Source: Perlucidibaca sp.
GTDB lineage: Bacteria > Pseudomonadota > Gammaproteobacteria > Pseudomonadales > Moraxellaceae
NCBI GenBank assembly: GCA_023265995.1
Contig: JAHFSA010000002.1
Coordinates: 248,001 to 312,000 of the forward strand
DNA length: 64,000 bases
Reading direction: 5' to 3'
Below are positions 18,420 to 30,336 of this stretch, piece by piece. Position 1 is the first letter of the stretch; every line of letters begins with the position of its first letter. The notes under the pieces were generated by a model. That model saw only the letters and a list, made by a program, of their open reading frames with translations. It was not told the origin of the DNA and ran no database searches. Made by a program: the position numbers and the translations under genes.

Positions 18420-18517
18420 GCACGGGTCCTGTTGTTGAAGCTGGCAGGCAGTCTAGCAGGCGCCATGCCGGAGTCTGTGGGCCTATCCGACAGAATTCAC
18501 TGGCGATAGCGGCAGCA

Positions 18518-18533
18518 CTGTTCTTATGGTCAG
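18518..18533. promoter_or_regulatory. LexA (SOS) box
   Basis: CTG-TTCTTATGGT-CAG matches the gammaproteobacterial LexA consensus CTG-N10-CAG. It lies 41 nt upstream of the lexA ATG, as expected for autorepression, and in the divergent region with the membrane-protein gene. Confidence 0.75.
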
Positions 18534-18573
18534 TTTATATGCTAGTGTTCAGGAAAAGAACAGGAGCGCCCTC

Positions 18574-19185
18574 ATGCAGGCACTGACGACACGACAGGCC
18601 GAAATTCTCGACTTCATCCGCGAGTGTGTCGAACACAACGGCATGGCCCCGACCCGCGCCGAGGTCGCACTGCGCTTCGGCTTCCGTTCCAAGACCGCCG
18701 CCTCCGACCATCTGCGGGCGCTCGAGCAGAAAGGCTACATCAAGCTGCATGCCGAGCTCTCGCGCGGCATCCAGCTGCTCATGGACGACAGTGTCGACGA
18801 AGACCTGCTGCCGGTGATCGGCTCCGTGGCCGCCGGCCTGCCGCTGGAGGCCGTGGAGAATCACGACCACAGCCTGCCGGTGCCGCGCGGCCTGTTCAGC
18901 AAGCGCCCGACCTATCTGCTGCGTGTGCGCGGCGAGTCCATGAAAGATGCCGGCATACTCGACGGCGACCTGATCGCGGTCTACAAGACCAGCATCGCGC
19001 GCGCCGGCCAGATCGTCATTGCCCGCATAGAAAACGAGGTCACGGTGAAGTACCTCGACTATGAAAAGAAGATGATCAAGCTGGTGCCGGCCAACCCGAC
19101 CTTCGAGCCCCAGCTCATCTCGCCGGACAATGTCATCATCGAGGGCGTCTTCGTCGGCCTCATCCGCGACAACTTTGCTACGTAA
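18574..19185 (+). CDS. lexA: LexA repressor/autopeptidase
   Basis: 203-residue SOS repressor. N-terminal winged helix (residues 1-70; PTRAEVALRFGFRSKTAASD as helix-turn-helix), then the self-cleavage site Ala87-Gly88 in GSVAAGLP, catalytic Ser122 (GESMKD) and Lys159 (NEVTVKYL). All catalytic parts are intact. The start at 18574 gives the canonical MQALTTRQAEIL; AGGAG is 7 nt upstream. The presence of a genuine LexA separates this organism from the Acinetobacter-Psychrobacter group, which lacks it. Confidence 0.96.
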   Translation: MQALTTRQAEILDFIRECVEHNGMAPTRAEVALRFGFRSKTAASDHLRALEQKGYIKLHAELSRGIQLLMDDSVDEDLLPVIGSVAAGLPLEAVENHDHSLPVPRGLFSKRPTYLLRVRGESMKDAGILDGDLIAVYKTSIARAGQIVIARIENEVTVKYLDYEKKMIKLVPANPTFEPQLISPDNVIIEGVFVGLIRDNFAT

Positions 19186-19222
19186 AAGCAAGCTACGTGA
19201 AAGCGGGCCACCCGGCTCGCGA

Positions 19223-19603
19223 TCAGGCCGCCGTCTGGATCAGCTCGATCTTGTAGCCGTCCGGGTCTTCCACAAACGCAATCACGGTCGAGCCATGCAT
19301 CATGGGTCCGGCCGGTCGCGTGACCCGGCCGCCTTTCGCCGCCACCTGCTCGCAAGCGGCATAGGCATCCGGCACGGCCAGCGCGACATGGCCATAACCC
19401 GTGCCCACCTCGTAGGACTCGACGCCCCAGTTGTGGGTCAGCTCGATCTCGGCGCCGCCATCATTGAAGCCCAGAAAGGCCAGCGTGAACTTGCCGCCCG
19501 GATAGTCCTGGCGACGCAGCAGGGTCATGCCCAGCACATCGGTATAAAAGGCAATCGAACGATCAAGATCGCCGACACGCAGCATGGTGTGAAGAATGCG
19601 CAA
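19223..19603 (-). CDS. gloA: Lactoylglutathione lyase (glyoxalase I)
   Basis: 126-residue VOC-fold metalloenzyme converting the methylglyoxal-glutathione hemithioacetal to S-lactoylglutathione. Family segments are [18 protein letters not shown], the metal-ligand EIELTHNWG and GYGHVALAV, and [14 protein letters not shown]. Start is TTG at 19603, supported by GGAGG 6 nt upstream and by alignment to the E. coli N-terminus ([13 protein letters not shown]); no ATG fits. It is convergent with lexA. Confidence 0.95.
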   Translation of the reverse strand: MRILHTMLRVGDLDRSIAFYTDVLGMTLLRRQDYPGGKFTLAFLGFNDGGAEIELTHNWGVESYEVGTGYGHVALAVPDAYAACEQVAAKGGRVTRPAGPMMHGSTVIAFVEDPDGYKIELIQTAA

Positions 19604-19674
19604 GATGGTCCTCCTCGCGAATGAAGAAAGCCGGGAAATGCGGCCAATGTAACGCCGGGGCCGACACCACGCCA

Positions 19675-19701
19675 TAAAAAAGCCGCGCTGATAGCGCGGC
19701 T
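19675..19701 (-). terminator. Terminator of fadBA
   Basis: On the minus strand AGCCGCGCT / AGCGCGGCT with a 3-nt loop is followed by TTTTTTA. It is 67 nt past the fadA stop. Confidence 0.88.
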
Positions 19702-19767
19702 CTGGCTTGTCGGAGACCTCGGGCCGGGATCGCCAGCCCGAGGTCTTTCCGGCAAAGGGTTGCTTGC

Positions 19768-23111
<3,344 letters not shown>

Positions 23112-23205
23112 GCAGTGATCTCCAGTTTTTGGTGACTACACACGCCACTGGGACCAGAACCGGCCCGGCAGTGTTACGGCGGGTGCGTCGAGTGTACGCA
23201 TCCGT

Positions 23206-23240
23206 AAGGTTTTTGACAGGGAAAGCCCCGTCAAAACCTT
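23206..23240. promoter_or_regulatory. Large imperfect palindrome upstream of fadBA
   Basis: Two arms of about 15 bp (AAGGTTTTTGACAGGG and CCCCGTCAAAACCTT) around AAAG, with one bulged base and one mismatch. It lies between the Lon-like stop and fadB, on the fadB side of the gap. It could be an operator for a fatty-acid-responsive repressor or the Lon-like gene's terminator; on the minus strand it has no T-tract, while on the plus strand it is followed by TTCCTTTTTG. Confidence 0.5.
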
Positions 23241-23260
23241 TCCTTTTTGTGACCGAATGG

Positions 23261-25777
23261 TCAGCGCTTGATGACCGATGCGCGACTCGCCTGAACCTCG
23301 GCCAGACCTGGCGGCAGAGGCTTTGCCGGAGGCTTGGGCTCAGGCCTTGGCAGTGCCGGCACGGCAGCTGTCGCAGGCTTGTCGTCGTCCTCTTCGTCAT
23401 CCTTTTCGGCGTCATGCCAGACCGCGAAACGTGCCGCCACGGTGGCGAAGACACTGCCCTCGGGGTAGACGCCTTCGGCATCCGCCGTACCTGCCGGCTT
23501 GCCGAGCAGCAGCGCGATCGCCTCCTCGACACGGCTGACCGCGTAGATGCGGAACTTGCCGGCCTTGATGGCCGCCAGCACATCGGCACGCAGCATGAGG
23601 TGGCGAATGTTCTGCACCGGAATGATGACACCCTGGTCGCCGCTCAGGCCCTTGAGCTGGCAGGCGGCGAAGAAGCCTTCGATCTTCTCGTTGACACCGC
23701 CGATGGGCTGGACCTCGCCGAACTGGTTGACCGAACCGGTGATGCCGAACGACTGCTTCACCGGCAGCCTGCCGATGGCCGAAAGCAGGCCGCAGAGCTC
23801 GCCGAGCGAGGCGCTGTCGCCATCGACGCCGGAATAGGACTGTTCGAAGGCGATGTTGGCGGCGAAACGCAGCGGATGCTCGGCACCGAAACGGGCCTTG
23901 AGGTAGCTGGTGAGAATCAGCACGCCCTTGGAGTGGATGGCGCCACCGAGCTCGACATCGCGTTCGATGTCGGTGATTTCGCCGCTGCCATAGTGTGCGG
24001 TGACCGAGATGCGCGACGGCAGGCCGAAGCTGGCATCGCCATAGCTGACCACGGTGAGGCCGTTGACCTGGCCGACCACCTCGCCCTCGCAGGTGAAGAG
24101 CTGGTTGCCCTTGCCGATATCGTCCAGATAAAGGCGGCGGATGCGGTCATGACGACGCTCGCGGCCCTGCAGCGCCTGCGCGACATGCACAGCCGAAACC
24201 TCGCTGGCACCACCCTGGGCTGCCCAGTAATTGGATTCGCGCAGCAGGTCGGCGACGCCACGGGCATGCAGCGACAGCAGGTCCTGGTCATCGGCCGTGC
24301 GCGCGCTTTCCTCGATGAGACGCGCAACCCCCGCGCGATCCAGCGGCAGCAGGCCTTCGCGGTTGGCGATGTCGCCCAGGAAGTGGGCGTAGAGCAGTTC
24401 GTTCTCGGCCGTGCGCGGCATGTCCGACTCGAAGTCGGCGCGCATCTTGAACACCGTCTCCAGCTCGGGATCGAACTCCTGCAGCAGATAGAAGGTCTCG
24501 CGGTCGCCGAGCAGCACCAGCTTGAGGTTGAGCGGAATGGCATCCGGCTCCAGCGACACGGTACCGGTCAGCGTCAGCATCTGCTCCAGCGACGACAGCT
24601 TGAGCGTCTTCGCGCGCAGGGCGCGCTTGAGGCTCTGCCAGGCATAGGGGTGCTCCAGCACCTGCTCGGCCTCGATGATGAGGAAGCCGCCATTGGCCCT
24701 GTGCAAGGCGCCCGGACGGATCAGCGTGAAGTCGCTGGCGACGGTGCCCATGTAGGTCACCTGCTCGACATGACCGAGCAGGTTGTAGTGCGTCGGCAGG
24801 TCTTCGTAGATCACCGGCGCGCCCTGCCTGGGATCGCGGCTGATGAGGGCGTTGACCTGGTAGCGCACCGGCGGCAGCTGTTCGCCGGCCTGACCTACTG
24901 AGACCGTGGCATCCTGGTTCTCGCCGGCATTGAGCACGAGATCGAGATGCTCCAGCAGGTCGGCGCGATAGGCCTTGAGATAGGTCAGCAGACGGGAGTG
25001 GTCCTTGTACTTCTCGCCAAGCTTGCCGAGCAGCGGATCGATGACCGCCAGCGAAACCTCGTCATTGAGCTTGTCGACCTGATCGCGGTTGCTCTCCTCG
25101 ACCTGATCGAGCTTGCGCGCGACCTTGCGCAGCCGGTTCTCCATGTCGGTCATGGCGACCTTGATGCGTTCCTGCGCCGGTGCCGACAGCTTGTTGAAGG
25201 CGTCGATGCCGAGCACCTCGCCGTTCTCCGCCATGGGCGAGAAACCGTAGCCGCCAGGGGTGCGCAGGACCAGCTTGACGCCCTGCTTCTCGCCGATCTG
25301 CGCCAGCTGCGCGAGCGCATCCTGCTGCACGCGGGAAAGCTCGCCCTTGAGGCTTTCGCGACGATCCTGGTAACGGTCGCTCTCGAAGGCGCTGAGAATG
25401 CGATCGGACAGCTTGCGCCAGAGCTTGTGCATGTCCTGCTTGAAGGCCGCGCCAACGCCGGCCGGCAGCTCGATCGCCTGCGGGTAGCGCGGGTCCTTGA
25501 AGTTATTGACGTAGATCCAGTCCGAAGGTGCCTGACGCTTGGCCGCCACAGACTCCAGATAACGACGGATCATGGTCCGCTTGCCGAGGCCGTTGCTGCC
25601 TATGGCGAAGAGGTTGTAGCCGTCATGAGGCATGGCAACCGCCATCTCGACCGATTCACGGGCGCGTTCCTGACCAAGGAAGTCGGTCATGGGCTTGAGG
25701 CGGCGGGTATTGCGGAACGGCAGATTCTTCAGGGGCGTGCCGCGATAGAGCTGGCTGTATGCGAGAGGCTTGGACAA
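23261..25777 (-). CDS. Lon-like ATP-dependent protease (LonB/YcbZ-type)
   Basis: 838-residue AAA+ protease. Near residue 60 there is a P-loop (AIGSNGLGKRTM), with a long helical insertion (residues ~180-290) between ATPase parts as in the LonB/YcbZ type. The Lon peptidase domain (residues ~560-770) carries the catalytic Ser in VDGDSASLGELCGL and the catalytic Lys in IGGVNEKIEGFF. The acidic C-terminal tail (DAEKDDEEDDDKP) followed by a Pro-rich end is variable in the family. No substrate or partner is evident. It is distinct from the housekeeping Lon by the lack of the LAN N-terminal domain. Confidence 0.88.
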   Translation of the reverse strand: MSKPLAYSQLYRGTPLKNLPFRNTRRLKPMTDFLGQERARESVEMAVAMPHDGYNLFAIGSNGLGKRTMIRRYLESVAAKRQAPSDWIYVNNFKDPRYPQAIELPAGVGAAFKQDMHKLWRKLSDRILSAFESDRYQDRRESLKGELSRVQQDALAQLAQIGEKQGVKLVLRTPGGYGFSPMAENGEVLGIDAFNKLSAPAQERIKVAMTDMENRLRKVARKLDQVEESNRDQVDKLNDEVSLAVIDPLLGKLGEKYKDHSRLLTYLKAYRADLLEHLDLVLNAGENQDATVSVGQAGEQLPPVRYQVNALISRDPRQGAPVIYEDLPTHYNLLGHVEQVTYMGTVASDFTLIRPGALHRANGGFLIIEAEQVLEHPYAWQSLKRALRAKTLKLSSLEQMLTLTGTVSLEPDAIPLNLKLVLLGDRETFYLLQEFDPELETVFKMRADFESDMPRTAENELLYAHFLGDIANREGLLPLDRAGVARLIEESARTADDQDLLSLHARGVADLLRESNYWAAQGGASEVSAVHVAQALQGRERRHDRIRRLYLDDIGKGNQLFTCEGEVVGQVNGLTVVSYGDASFGLPSRISVTAHYGSGEITDIERDVELGGAIHSKGVLILTSYLKARFGAEHPLRFAANIAFEQSYSGVDGDSASLGELCGLLSAIGRLPVKQSFGITGSVNQFGEVQPIGGVNEKIEGFFAACQLKGLSGDQGVIIPVQNIRHLMLRADVLAAIKAGKFRIYAVSRVEEAIALLLGKPAGTADAEGVYPEGSVFATVAARFAVWHDAEKDDEEDDDKPATAAVPALPRPEPKPPAKPLPPGLAEVQASRASVIKR

Positions 25778-25876
25778 GGGCGTAAGTCTCCGGCAAGGCG
25801 GCCCATCTGACGCCGGGGCCGCAATGCCATCGAGTGTAGCCGAGGCGGCCCCCGCAGAGCCATGCCGGCATCCGGC

Positions 25877-26341
25877 TCAGGCGACAGTTGCACCCGACGG
25901 CGTGATGGCCGGAATCGCATGCTCCGGAATCGCATAGGTCCCGGTGACATGGGCGACCGGCTCATCCTCGCCGTCGACAAGGATCAGCACCTCGATCACC
26001 GCCGCGCGCTTCCCTAGACGCAGGAAGCGGGCATCGGCCAGCAGATCGGCATTGCGCGGCTTGCGCAGGAAATTGATGTTGAGGTTCTGAGTCACCGCCA
26101 GCGCCACCGGCCCCAGACGCGACAGGATCAGCGCATACATGGCGGTATCGGCGAGCGCCATCATGGTCGGGCCGGAAATGCTGCCGCCCGGGCGCAACTG
26201 GCTTTCGCTATAAGGCTGGCGCACGCGAACCTGCAACCCGTCCGCATCCTCGACCCGGCACCCGATGTCCTTGAAGGCCGGAATGCTGGCGGCAATGAAG
26301 TCGTTGACCTGGGTGGCGGTCATCTGCAGGGCGGTGGTCAT
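25877..26341 (-). CDS. Hotdog-fold thioesterase (PaaI/DUF4442-like)
   Basis: About 154 residues. The hotdog signature with the central helix is visible: GGSISGPTMMALADTAMYALIL, followed by LNINFLRKP and DLLADARFLRLGKRAAVIEV. Family members hydrolyse acyl-CoA thioesters. Next to fadBA and the Lon-like gene it may act in fatty acyl-CoA turnover, but the substrate cannot be read. ATG at 26341 is preferred to a TTG two codons earlier. Confidence 0.8.
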   Translation of the reverse strand: MTTALQMTATQVNDFIAASIPAFKDIGCRVEDADGLQVRVRQPYSESQLRPGGSISGPTMMALADTAMYALILSRLGPVALAVTQNLNINFLRKPRNADLLADARFLRLGKRAAVIEVLILVDGEDEPVAHVTGTYAIPEHAIPAITPSGATVA

Positions 26342-26409
26342 CGGCAACGATCTCGGTGATATGAAGGCTGCCGACTTATTACATCATGCCGCCGGAATTT
26401 CAAAATCCG

Positions 26410-26676
26410 TTAAGGCTTGTGCGCCTGCACATATGCCTTGAGCACGTCATTCATGCGCGTCTGCCAGCCCTCGCCCGTGGCCCGGAAAAAGGCCACCACA
26501 TCGGCGCTGTAGCGCACGGAAAGCAGCACCTTGGGCTCCGCTAAACGCGGCCGTCCACGCTTGATCAGGCGCTTGCCGCGAAGCTCGTCGGCCTCGGCAA
26601 AGAAGGCATCGGTCAGCTCGGGCGCATCATCCGGATCAATCCAGGAAGTGGCTGTAGGCAGCTTGTTCCCTTTCAT
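26410..26676 (-). CDS. brnA: BrnA family antitoxin
   Basis: 88 residues. Family marks are WIDPDDAPELTDAFFAEAD, the RGRPRL turn and KVLLSVRYSADVVAFFRATG followed by GWQTRMNDVLKAYV (ribbon-helix-helix-like DNA-binding end). BrnA neutralises the BrnT RNase and autorepresses the operon in the systems studied. Here its ATG lies in the overlap with a brnT gene that is deleted in the middle (see next entry), so this antitoxin has no functional cognate toxin in the visible sequence. Confidence 0.88.
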   Translation of the reverse strand: MKGNKLPTATSWIDPDDAPELTDAFFAEADELRGKRLIKRGRPRLAEPKVLLSVRYSADVVAFFRATGEGWQTRMNDVLKAYVQAHKP

Positions 26677-26758
26677 TGGCCTTTCTCATGGAAATGATTC
26701 GTGTCTCGTCAGCACGCAGCGTCCGCCAACGCTTGTTCGGATCGAAGCTGATCTTCAT
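26636..26758 (-). pseudogene. brnT: brnT toxin remnant with internal deletion
   Basis: A 40-codon frame that opens exactly like BrnT (MKISFDPNKR) and closes exactly like BrnT (LRADETRIISMRKANEREQ plus a short tail), but lacks the ~45-50 residues between, including most of the RelE-like RNase core. BrnT proteins are usually about 90 residues. The two ends are in the same frame and join near KRW. The end overlaps brnA by 41 nt in another frame, as in intact brnTA loci. I read this as an internal deletion that removed the toxin and kept start, stop and antitoxin coupling. The alternative is a different short peptide that only resembles BrnT at its ends, which is unlikely given both matches in the right order next to brnA. 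Confidence 0.8.
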
Positions 26759-26760
26759 TT

Positions 26761-26788
26761 ATTGTAGTCACATTAAATATGGACGCAA
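26761..26788 (-). promoter_or_regulatory. Candidate promoter of the brnT-remnant/brnA locus
   Basis: On the minus strand TTGCGT (26788-26783), 16 bp spacer, TACAAT (26766-26761). The -10 is only 2 nt from the brnT ATG, so transcripts would begin within the first codons and mainly serve brnA. This closeness may also mean that the true promoter is elsewhere. Confidence 0.4.
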
Positions 26789-26939
26789 GGCGTTCCGGCC
26801 TCACCTCAGATTCAATGTAGACACGCTCAAAGCCGTTCGCCGGCCAACCCTCGAGTCCTGGCGATGGATACTTGCCCCGCCTGTCCTTACAATGTCGCCC
26901 TTTCCAGCCCAGCCCTCTCCTGCACATTAGGGAAACGCC

Positions 26940-28703
26940 ATGCGCGCCAGTCGCTACCTGCTTGCCACCCTCCGTGAAACCCCGGCCGACGCCGAGGTCA
27001 TCTCGCATCAGCTCATGCTGCGTGCGGGCATGATCCGCAAGGTCGCCACCGGCCTCTACAACTGGCTGCCGCTGGGCAATCGCGTGCTCAAGAAGGTCGA
27101 GCGCATCGTGCGCGAGGAAATGGATCGCGCCGGCGCCCTGGAAGTGCTGATGCCGGTGACGCAGCCGTCGGAACTGTGGGAAGAGTCCGGCCGCTATGTC
27201 CAGTACGGCCCCGAGCTGCTGCGCTTCAAGGATCGCCACGACCGTCCCTTCGTGCTCGGCCCGACCCACGAAGAAGTCATCACCGACCTCGTGCGCAACG
27301 AGCTGCAGAGCTACAAGCAGCTGCCGGTGAACCTCTACCAGGTCCAGACCAAGTTCCGTGACGAGATCCGCCCGCGCTTCGGCGTCATGCGCTCGCGCGA
27401 ATTCATCATGAAGGATGCCTACTCCTTCCACGTCGACCAGGCCTCGCTGCAGCAGACCTATGACGTGATGTACGACACCTACTGCCGCATCTTCACCCGC
27501 CTCGGTCTCGACTTCCGCCCGGTGCAGGCCGACACCGGCTCCATCGGCGGCACCGGCTCGCACGAATTCCACGTGCTGGCCAGCTCGGGCGAAGATGACA
27601 TCGCCTTCTCCAACGCCTCCGATTACGCCGCCAATATCGAAATGGCCGAAGCCCTGGCTCCGGCCACGCCGCGCGCCGCCGCCAGCCAGGCCATGAACCA
27701 GGTCGCGACGCCGACGCAGACAGCCTGCGCCGATGTCGCCGCCCTCCTCGGCCTGTCCGTGACGCAGACCGTCAAGGCTGTCGCCGTGGTCGCTCCGGTG
27801 CCGGTCGATGCCGCCACACTGAAGGCCGATCCGAAAGCCGAACCGGCGCAGCGTTTCTTCCTGTTCCTGCTGCGCGGCGACCATGACCTCAACGAGATCA
27901 AGGCCGGCAAGCTCGACGGCCTCAAGGATTTCCGCCTCGCCAGCGAAGCTGAAATCGTCGCCGCCCTCGGCTGCGTGCCCGGCTTCATCGGGCCGGTGCA
28001 AGTCTCCGCTGACGTCACCGTGATCGCCGACCGCACCGTGGCCGCCATGAGCGACTTCGTCTGCGGCGCCAACCAGGCTGGCTTCCACCTCGCCGGCGTC
28101 AACTTCGGTCGCGACCTGCCGGAGCCGGTGCTGGTCGCCGACATCCGCAACGTTGTCGAAGGCGATCCCTCGCCCTGCGGTCAGGGCACCCTGGTGATCA
28201 AGCGCGGCATTGAAGTCGGCCACATCTTCCAGCTCGGCAAGAAGTACTCGGAAGCGCTGAATTGCAAGGTGCTCGGTGAGGATGGCAAGCCGCTGGTGGT
28301 GACCATGGGCTGCTACGGCATCGGCGTCACCCGTGTCGTGGCCTCGGCCATCGAACAGAACTACGACGACAAGGGCATCATCTGGCCGGATGCCATCGCG
28401 CCCTTCCAGATCGCCCTGGTGCCGATGAACTGGGCCAAGTCGGTGCGCATCCAGGAGGAGAGCACGAAGCTGTACGAGGAACTGACCGCGGCCGGCTACG
28501 ATGTCTTCTTCGATGACCGCAACGAACGCCCGGGCGTGAAGTTCTCCGACATCGAACTGATCGGCATTCCGCACCGCATCGTCATCGGCGAAAAGGGGCT
28601 CGATGCCGGCACTCTGGAATACAAGGGCCGTCGCGATGCCGAATCGCAGGACATCCCGGCCGCCGGCCTGAAGGAGTTCCTGGCCGAGCGCGTCAAACGC
28701 TGA
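26940..28703 (+). CDS. proS: Prolyl-tRNA synthetase
   Basis: 587-residue class II aminoacyl-tRNA synthetase of the bacterial type with a cis-editing YbaK-like insertion. Class II motif 2 region [21 protein letters not shown] and motif 3 [12 protein letters not shown] are visible; the insertion occupies about residues 235-385, and the C-terminal anticodon-binding domain ends in LAERVKR. The N-terminus [20 protein letters not shown] is standard. A terminator follows. Transcribed away from the brnA locus. Confidence 0.97.
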   Translation: MRASRYLLATLRETPADAEVISHQLMLRAGMIRKVATGLYNWLPLGNRVLKKVERIVREEMDRAGALEVLMPVTQPSELWEESGRYVQYGPELLRFKDRHDRPFVLGPTHEEVITDLVRNELQSYKQLPVNLYQVQTKFRDEIRPRFGVMRSREFIMKDAYSFHVDQASLQQTYDVMYDTYCRIFTRLGLDFRPVQADTGSIGGTGSHEFHVLASSGEDDIAFSNASDYAANIEMAEALAPATPRAAASQAMNQVATPTQTACADVAALLGLSVTQTVKAVAVVAPVPVDAATLKADPKAEPAQRFFLFLLRGDHDLNEIKAGKLDGLKDFRLASEAEIVAALGCVPGFIGPVQVSADVTVIADRTVAAMSDFVCGANQAGFHLAGVNFGRDLPEPVLVADIRNVVEGDPSPCGQGTLVIKRGIEVGHIFQLGKKYSEALNCKVLGEDGKPLVVTMGCYGIGVTRVVASAIEQNYDDKGIIWPDAIAPFQIALVPMNWAKSVRIQEESTKLYEELTAAGYDVFFDDRNERPGVKFSDIELIGIPHRIVIGEKGLDAGTLEYKGRRDAESQDIPAAGLKEFLAERVKR

Positions 28704-28712
28704 GTCGATCAG

Positions 28713-28746
28713 CTGCCTGCCAGACTCGACGAGAGCTGGCAGGCAG
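28713..28746 (+). terminator. Hairpin downstream of proS
   Basis: Perfect 11-bp arms CTGCCTGCCAG / CTGGCAGGCAG with a 12-nt loop, starting 9 nt after the proS stop. The following TATTATC is a weak T-tract, but position supports termination. Confidence 0.65.
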
Positions 28747-28776
28747 TATTATCAGATCATGGCGAGATCTGTAGTG

Positions 28777-28790
28777 TGACCGGCCGGTCA
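28777..28790. promoter_or_regulatory. Palindrome before alcohol dehydrogenase gene
   Basis: Perfect 14-bp palindrome TGACCGGCCGGTCA, 22 nt before the dehydrogenase ATG, flanked by further loosely symmetric AGTG/CACT. It resembles a TetR-family operator. A very similar 14-mer (TGACC-N4-GGTCA) overlaps the stop of the Lon-like gene near 23250. No regulator gene is adjacent. Confidence 0.5.
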
Positions 28791-28812
28791 ACACTTCACG
28801 GAGCCCGCCACC

Positions 28813-30027
28813 ATGTCCTCCCTGCTCAATCGCGTCAAATCCATGCCCAAGCTGGGCGCACTCTGGACCATAGGCAAGGTCCTCTCCCTGCCACGCCCGC
28901 TGGTCCTGTTCGGCGAAGGCTCCGCCGCCCGCCTCTGCGGCAGCATGGTCGATCAGGGTCACCGCAATGTGCTCATCATCACCGATGACGTGCTGGCCAG
29001 ATTGGGCACGCTGGACCCGCTGATCGCCGTCTTCAAGGCTCGCGGTGTCACCACCAGCGTCTTCACCGGCGTCCGTCCCGACCCCACCTTCGAGATCGTC
29101 GAAGCCGGCCTGCGCGCCTGCCGCGAGGCCGGCGCCGATGCCCTGCTGGTGGTCGGCGGCGGCTCCGCCATCGATGCCGGCAAGGTCATCGCCCTGGCCG
29201 CATCGACCGGCAAGACGCCGCGTCAGCTCGAAGGCGTGCTCAAGGGCCGCCAGCCCTCGCTGCCCCTGTTCGTGGTGCCGTCGACCTCGGGCACCGGCTC
29301 GGAAGCCAGCGTCGCCGCCGTCATTTCCGACAGCGCCACCCACGTCAAGGCACTGGTCGTCGACCCCGGCCTGATTCCGCTGGCCGCCGCGCTCGACCCG
29401 CTGATCACTCGCGGCATGCCGGCCTCGGTGACGGCAGAAACCGGCATCGACGCCCTCACCCACGCCCTCGAAGGCTGGATGAGCCGCTTCGCCACCGCGC
29501 AGACCGATGGCTACAACCGCGCCGCCGTCCGCCTCATTCTCGACAACATCGAAACCGCCTGCCGCGAACCCGGCAATCTGGCCGCCCGCGATGCCATGGC
29601 GCTGGGCTCGCATTACGCCGGCCTCTGCCTGAGCACCTCGGCGGTCGGCTATGTGCATGCCATCGCGCATCAGCTCGGCGCCCGCTACGGCGTGCCGCAC
29701 GGTCGCGCCAACGCCATGGTGCTGCCGCATGTGCTGGCCTTCAATCAGCCGGCCTGCCTGAAGCGTCTGTCGGCGCTGGCGCGAGATCTCGAACTGGTGC
29801 CGCCCGGCAGCAGCGACAGGGTCGCCGCCGAGGCGCTGGCCGCCCGCGTCGGCGATCTGCTGGCACGCCTGCCAATCAACCGATCGGGATCCATGCTGCG
29901 CCAGGAGGATTACGCACGCATGGCCGATGATGCGCTGGTCGAGGCTCATGGCATGTATGCCGTGCCGCGCTACATGGTCGAAGCCGATGTCCATCGCGTG
30001 CTCGATGGCGTGCGCGCCGTGGCCTGA
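28813..30027 (+). CDS. Iron-containing alcohol dehydrogenase
   Basis: 404-residue group III dehydrogenase. NAD(P) binding is indicated by LLVVGGGSAIDAGKVIAL (GGGS motif, residues ~112-130) and the metal site by the Asp in TGIDALTHALEGW and by the His residues in VHAIAHQLGARYGVPHGRAN. The N-terminus MSSLLNRVKSMPKLGALW is unusual among family members, which often start nearer the Rossmann strand. The substrate could be a medium/long-chain alcohol or diol; the BVMO, SCP2 and hydrolase genes in this region would fit hydrocarbon-type metabolism, but this is inference. It has its own candidate operator and is followed by a strong terminator. Confidence 0.85.
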   Translation: MSSLLNRVKSMPKLGALWTIGKVLSLPRPLVLFGEGSAARLCGSMVDQGHRNVLIITDDVLARLGTLDPLIAVFKARGVTTSVFTGVRPDPTFEIVEAGLRACREAGADALLVVGGGSAIDAGKVIALAASTGKTPRQLEGVLKGRQPSLPLFVVPSTSGTGSEASVAAVISDSATHVKALVVDPGLIPLAAALDPLITRGMPASVTAETGIDALTHALEGWMSRFATAQTDGYNRAAVRLILDNIETACREPGNLAARDAMALGSHYAGLCLSTSAVGYVHAIAHQLGARYGVPHGRANAMVLPHVLAFNQPACLKRLSALARDLELVPPGSSDRVAAEALAARVGDLLARLPINRSGSMLRQEDYARMADDALVEAHGMYAVPRYMVEADVHRVLDGVRAVA

Positions 30028-30049
30028 GGCCGTAGACAGGAAGAAATCA

Positions 30050-30084
30050 AAAAGGCCCGGTCATCGATGATGACCGGGCCTTTT
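30050..30084. terminator. Bidirectional terminator
   Basis: Perfect 12-bp arms GGCCCGGTCATC / GATGACCGGGCC with loop GAT, flanked by AAAAA and TTTT, so it can terminate both the dehydrogenase transcript (+) and the tRNA-Val transcript (-). Confidence 0.9.
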
Positions 30085-30094
30085 CGTGGAAATA

Positions 30095-30169
30095 TGGTGG
30101 GCGATACTGGGATCGAACCAGTGACCCCTTCCGTGTGAAGGAAGTGCTCTCCCGCTGAGCTAATCGCCC
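30095..30169 (-). tRNA. tRNA-Val(CAC)
   Basis: 75-nt cloverleaf with encoded CCA. Acceptor GGGCGAT/ATCGCCC, D-arm TAGCTCAGCGGGAGAGCA, anticodon stem CTTCC/GGAAG with loop TTCACAC (anticodon CAC, reads GTG), T-loop GGTTCGATCCC. With tRNA-Val(TAC) in the same window it makes two valine isoacceptors. Confidence 0.93.
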
Positions 30170-30304
30170 GTCGACCGGCTTGCGCCGTCGCGAGGCGCGT
30201 ATATTACGATAAAACTCGCGCGATGCAAGCCCGCCCCAGCCTCCTCCGCTCAGGAATTGCTCAGCCCTTTGCCGGCACTTGACTTGCCCGGCACATCATC
30301 TTAA

Positions 30305-30328
30305 AAATAACTGACCAGTAAGTTATTT
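30305..30328. promoter_or_regulatory. TetR operator upstream of emrAB-type operon
   Basis: Perfect 8-bp arms AAATAACT / AGTTATTT around GACCAGTA, 8 nt before the TetR ATG. This is the expected place for an autoregulatory TetR site controlling the efflux operon. The AT-rich sequence stands out from its GC-rich surroundings and contains possible -10 elements. Confidence 0.65.
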
Positions 30329-30336
30329 AGTGCATC

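Noticed and set aside
26709-28574. 621-residue minus frame opposite proS
   Set aside because: ProS is complete on the + strand; the minus frame is antisense and only its extreme end coincides with the brnT region in a different frame.
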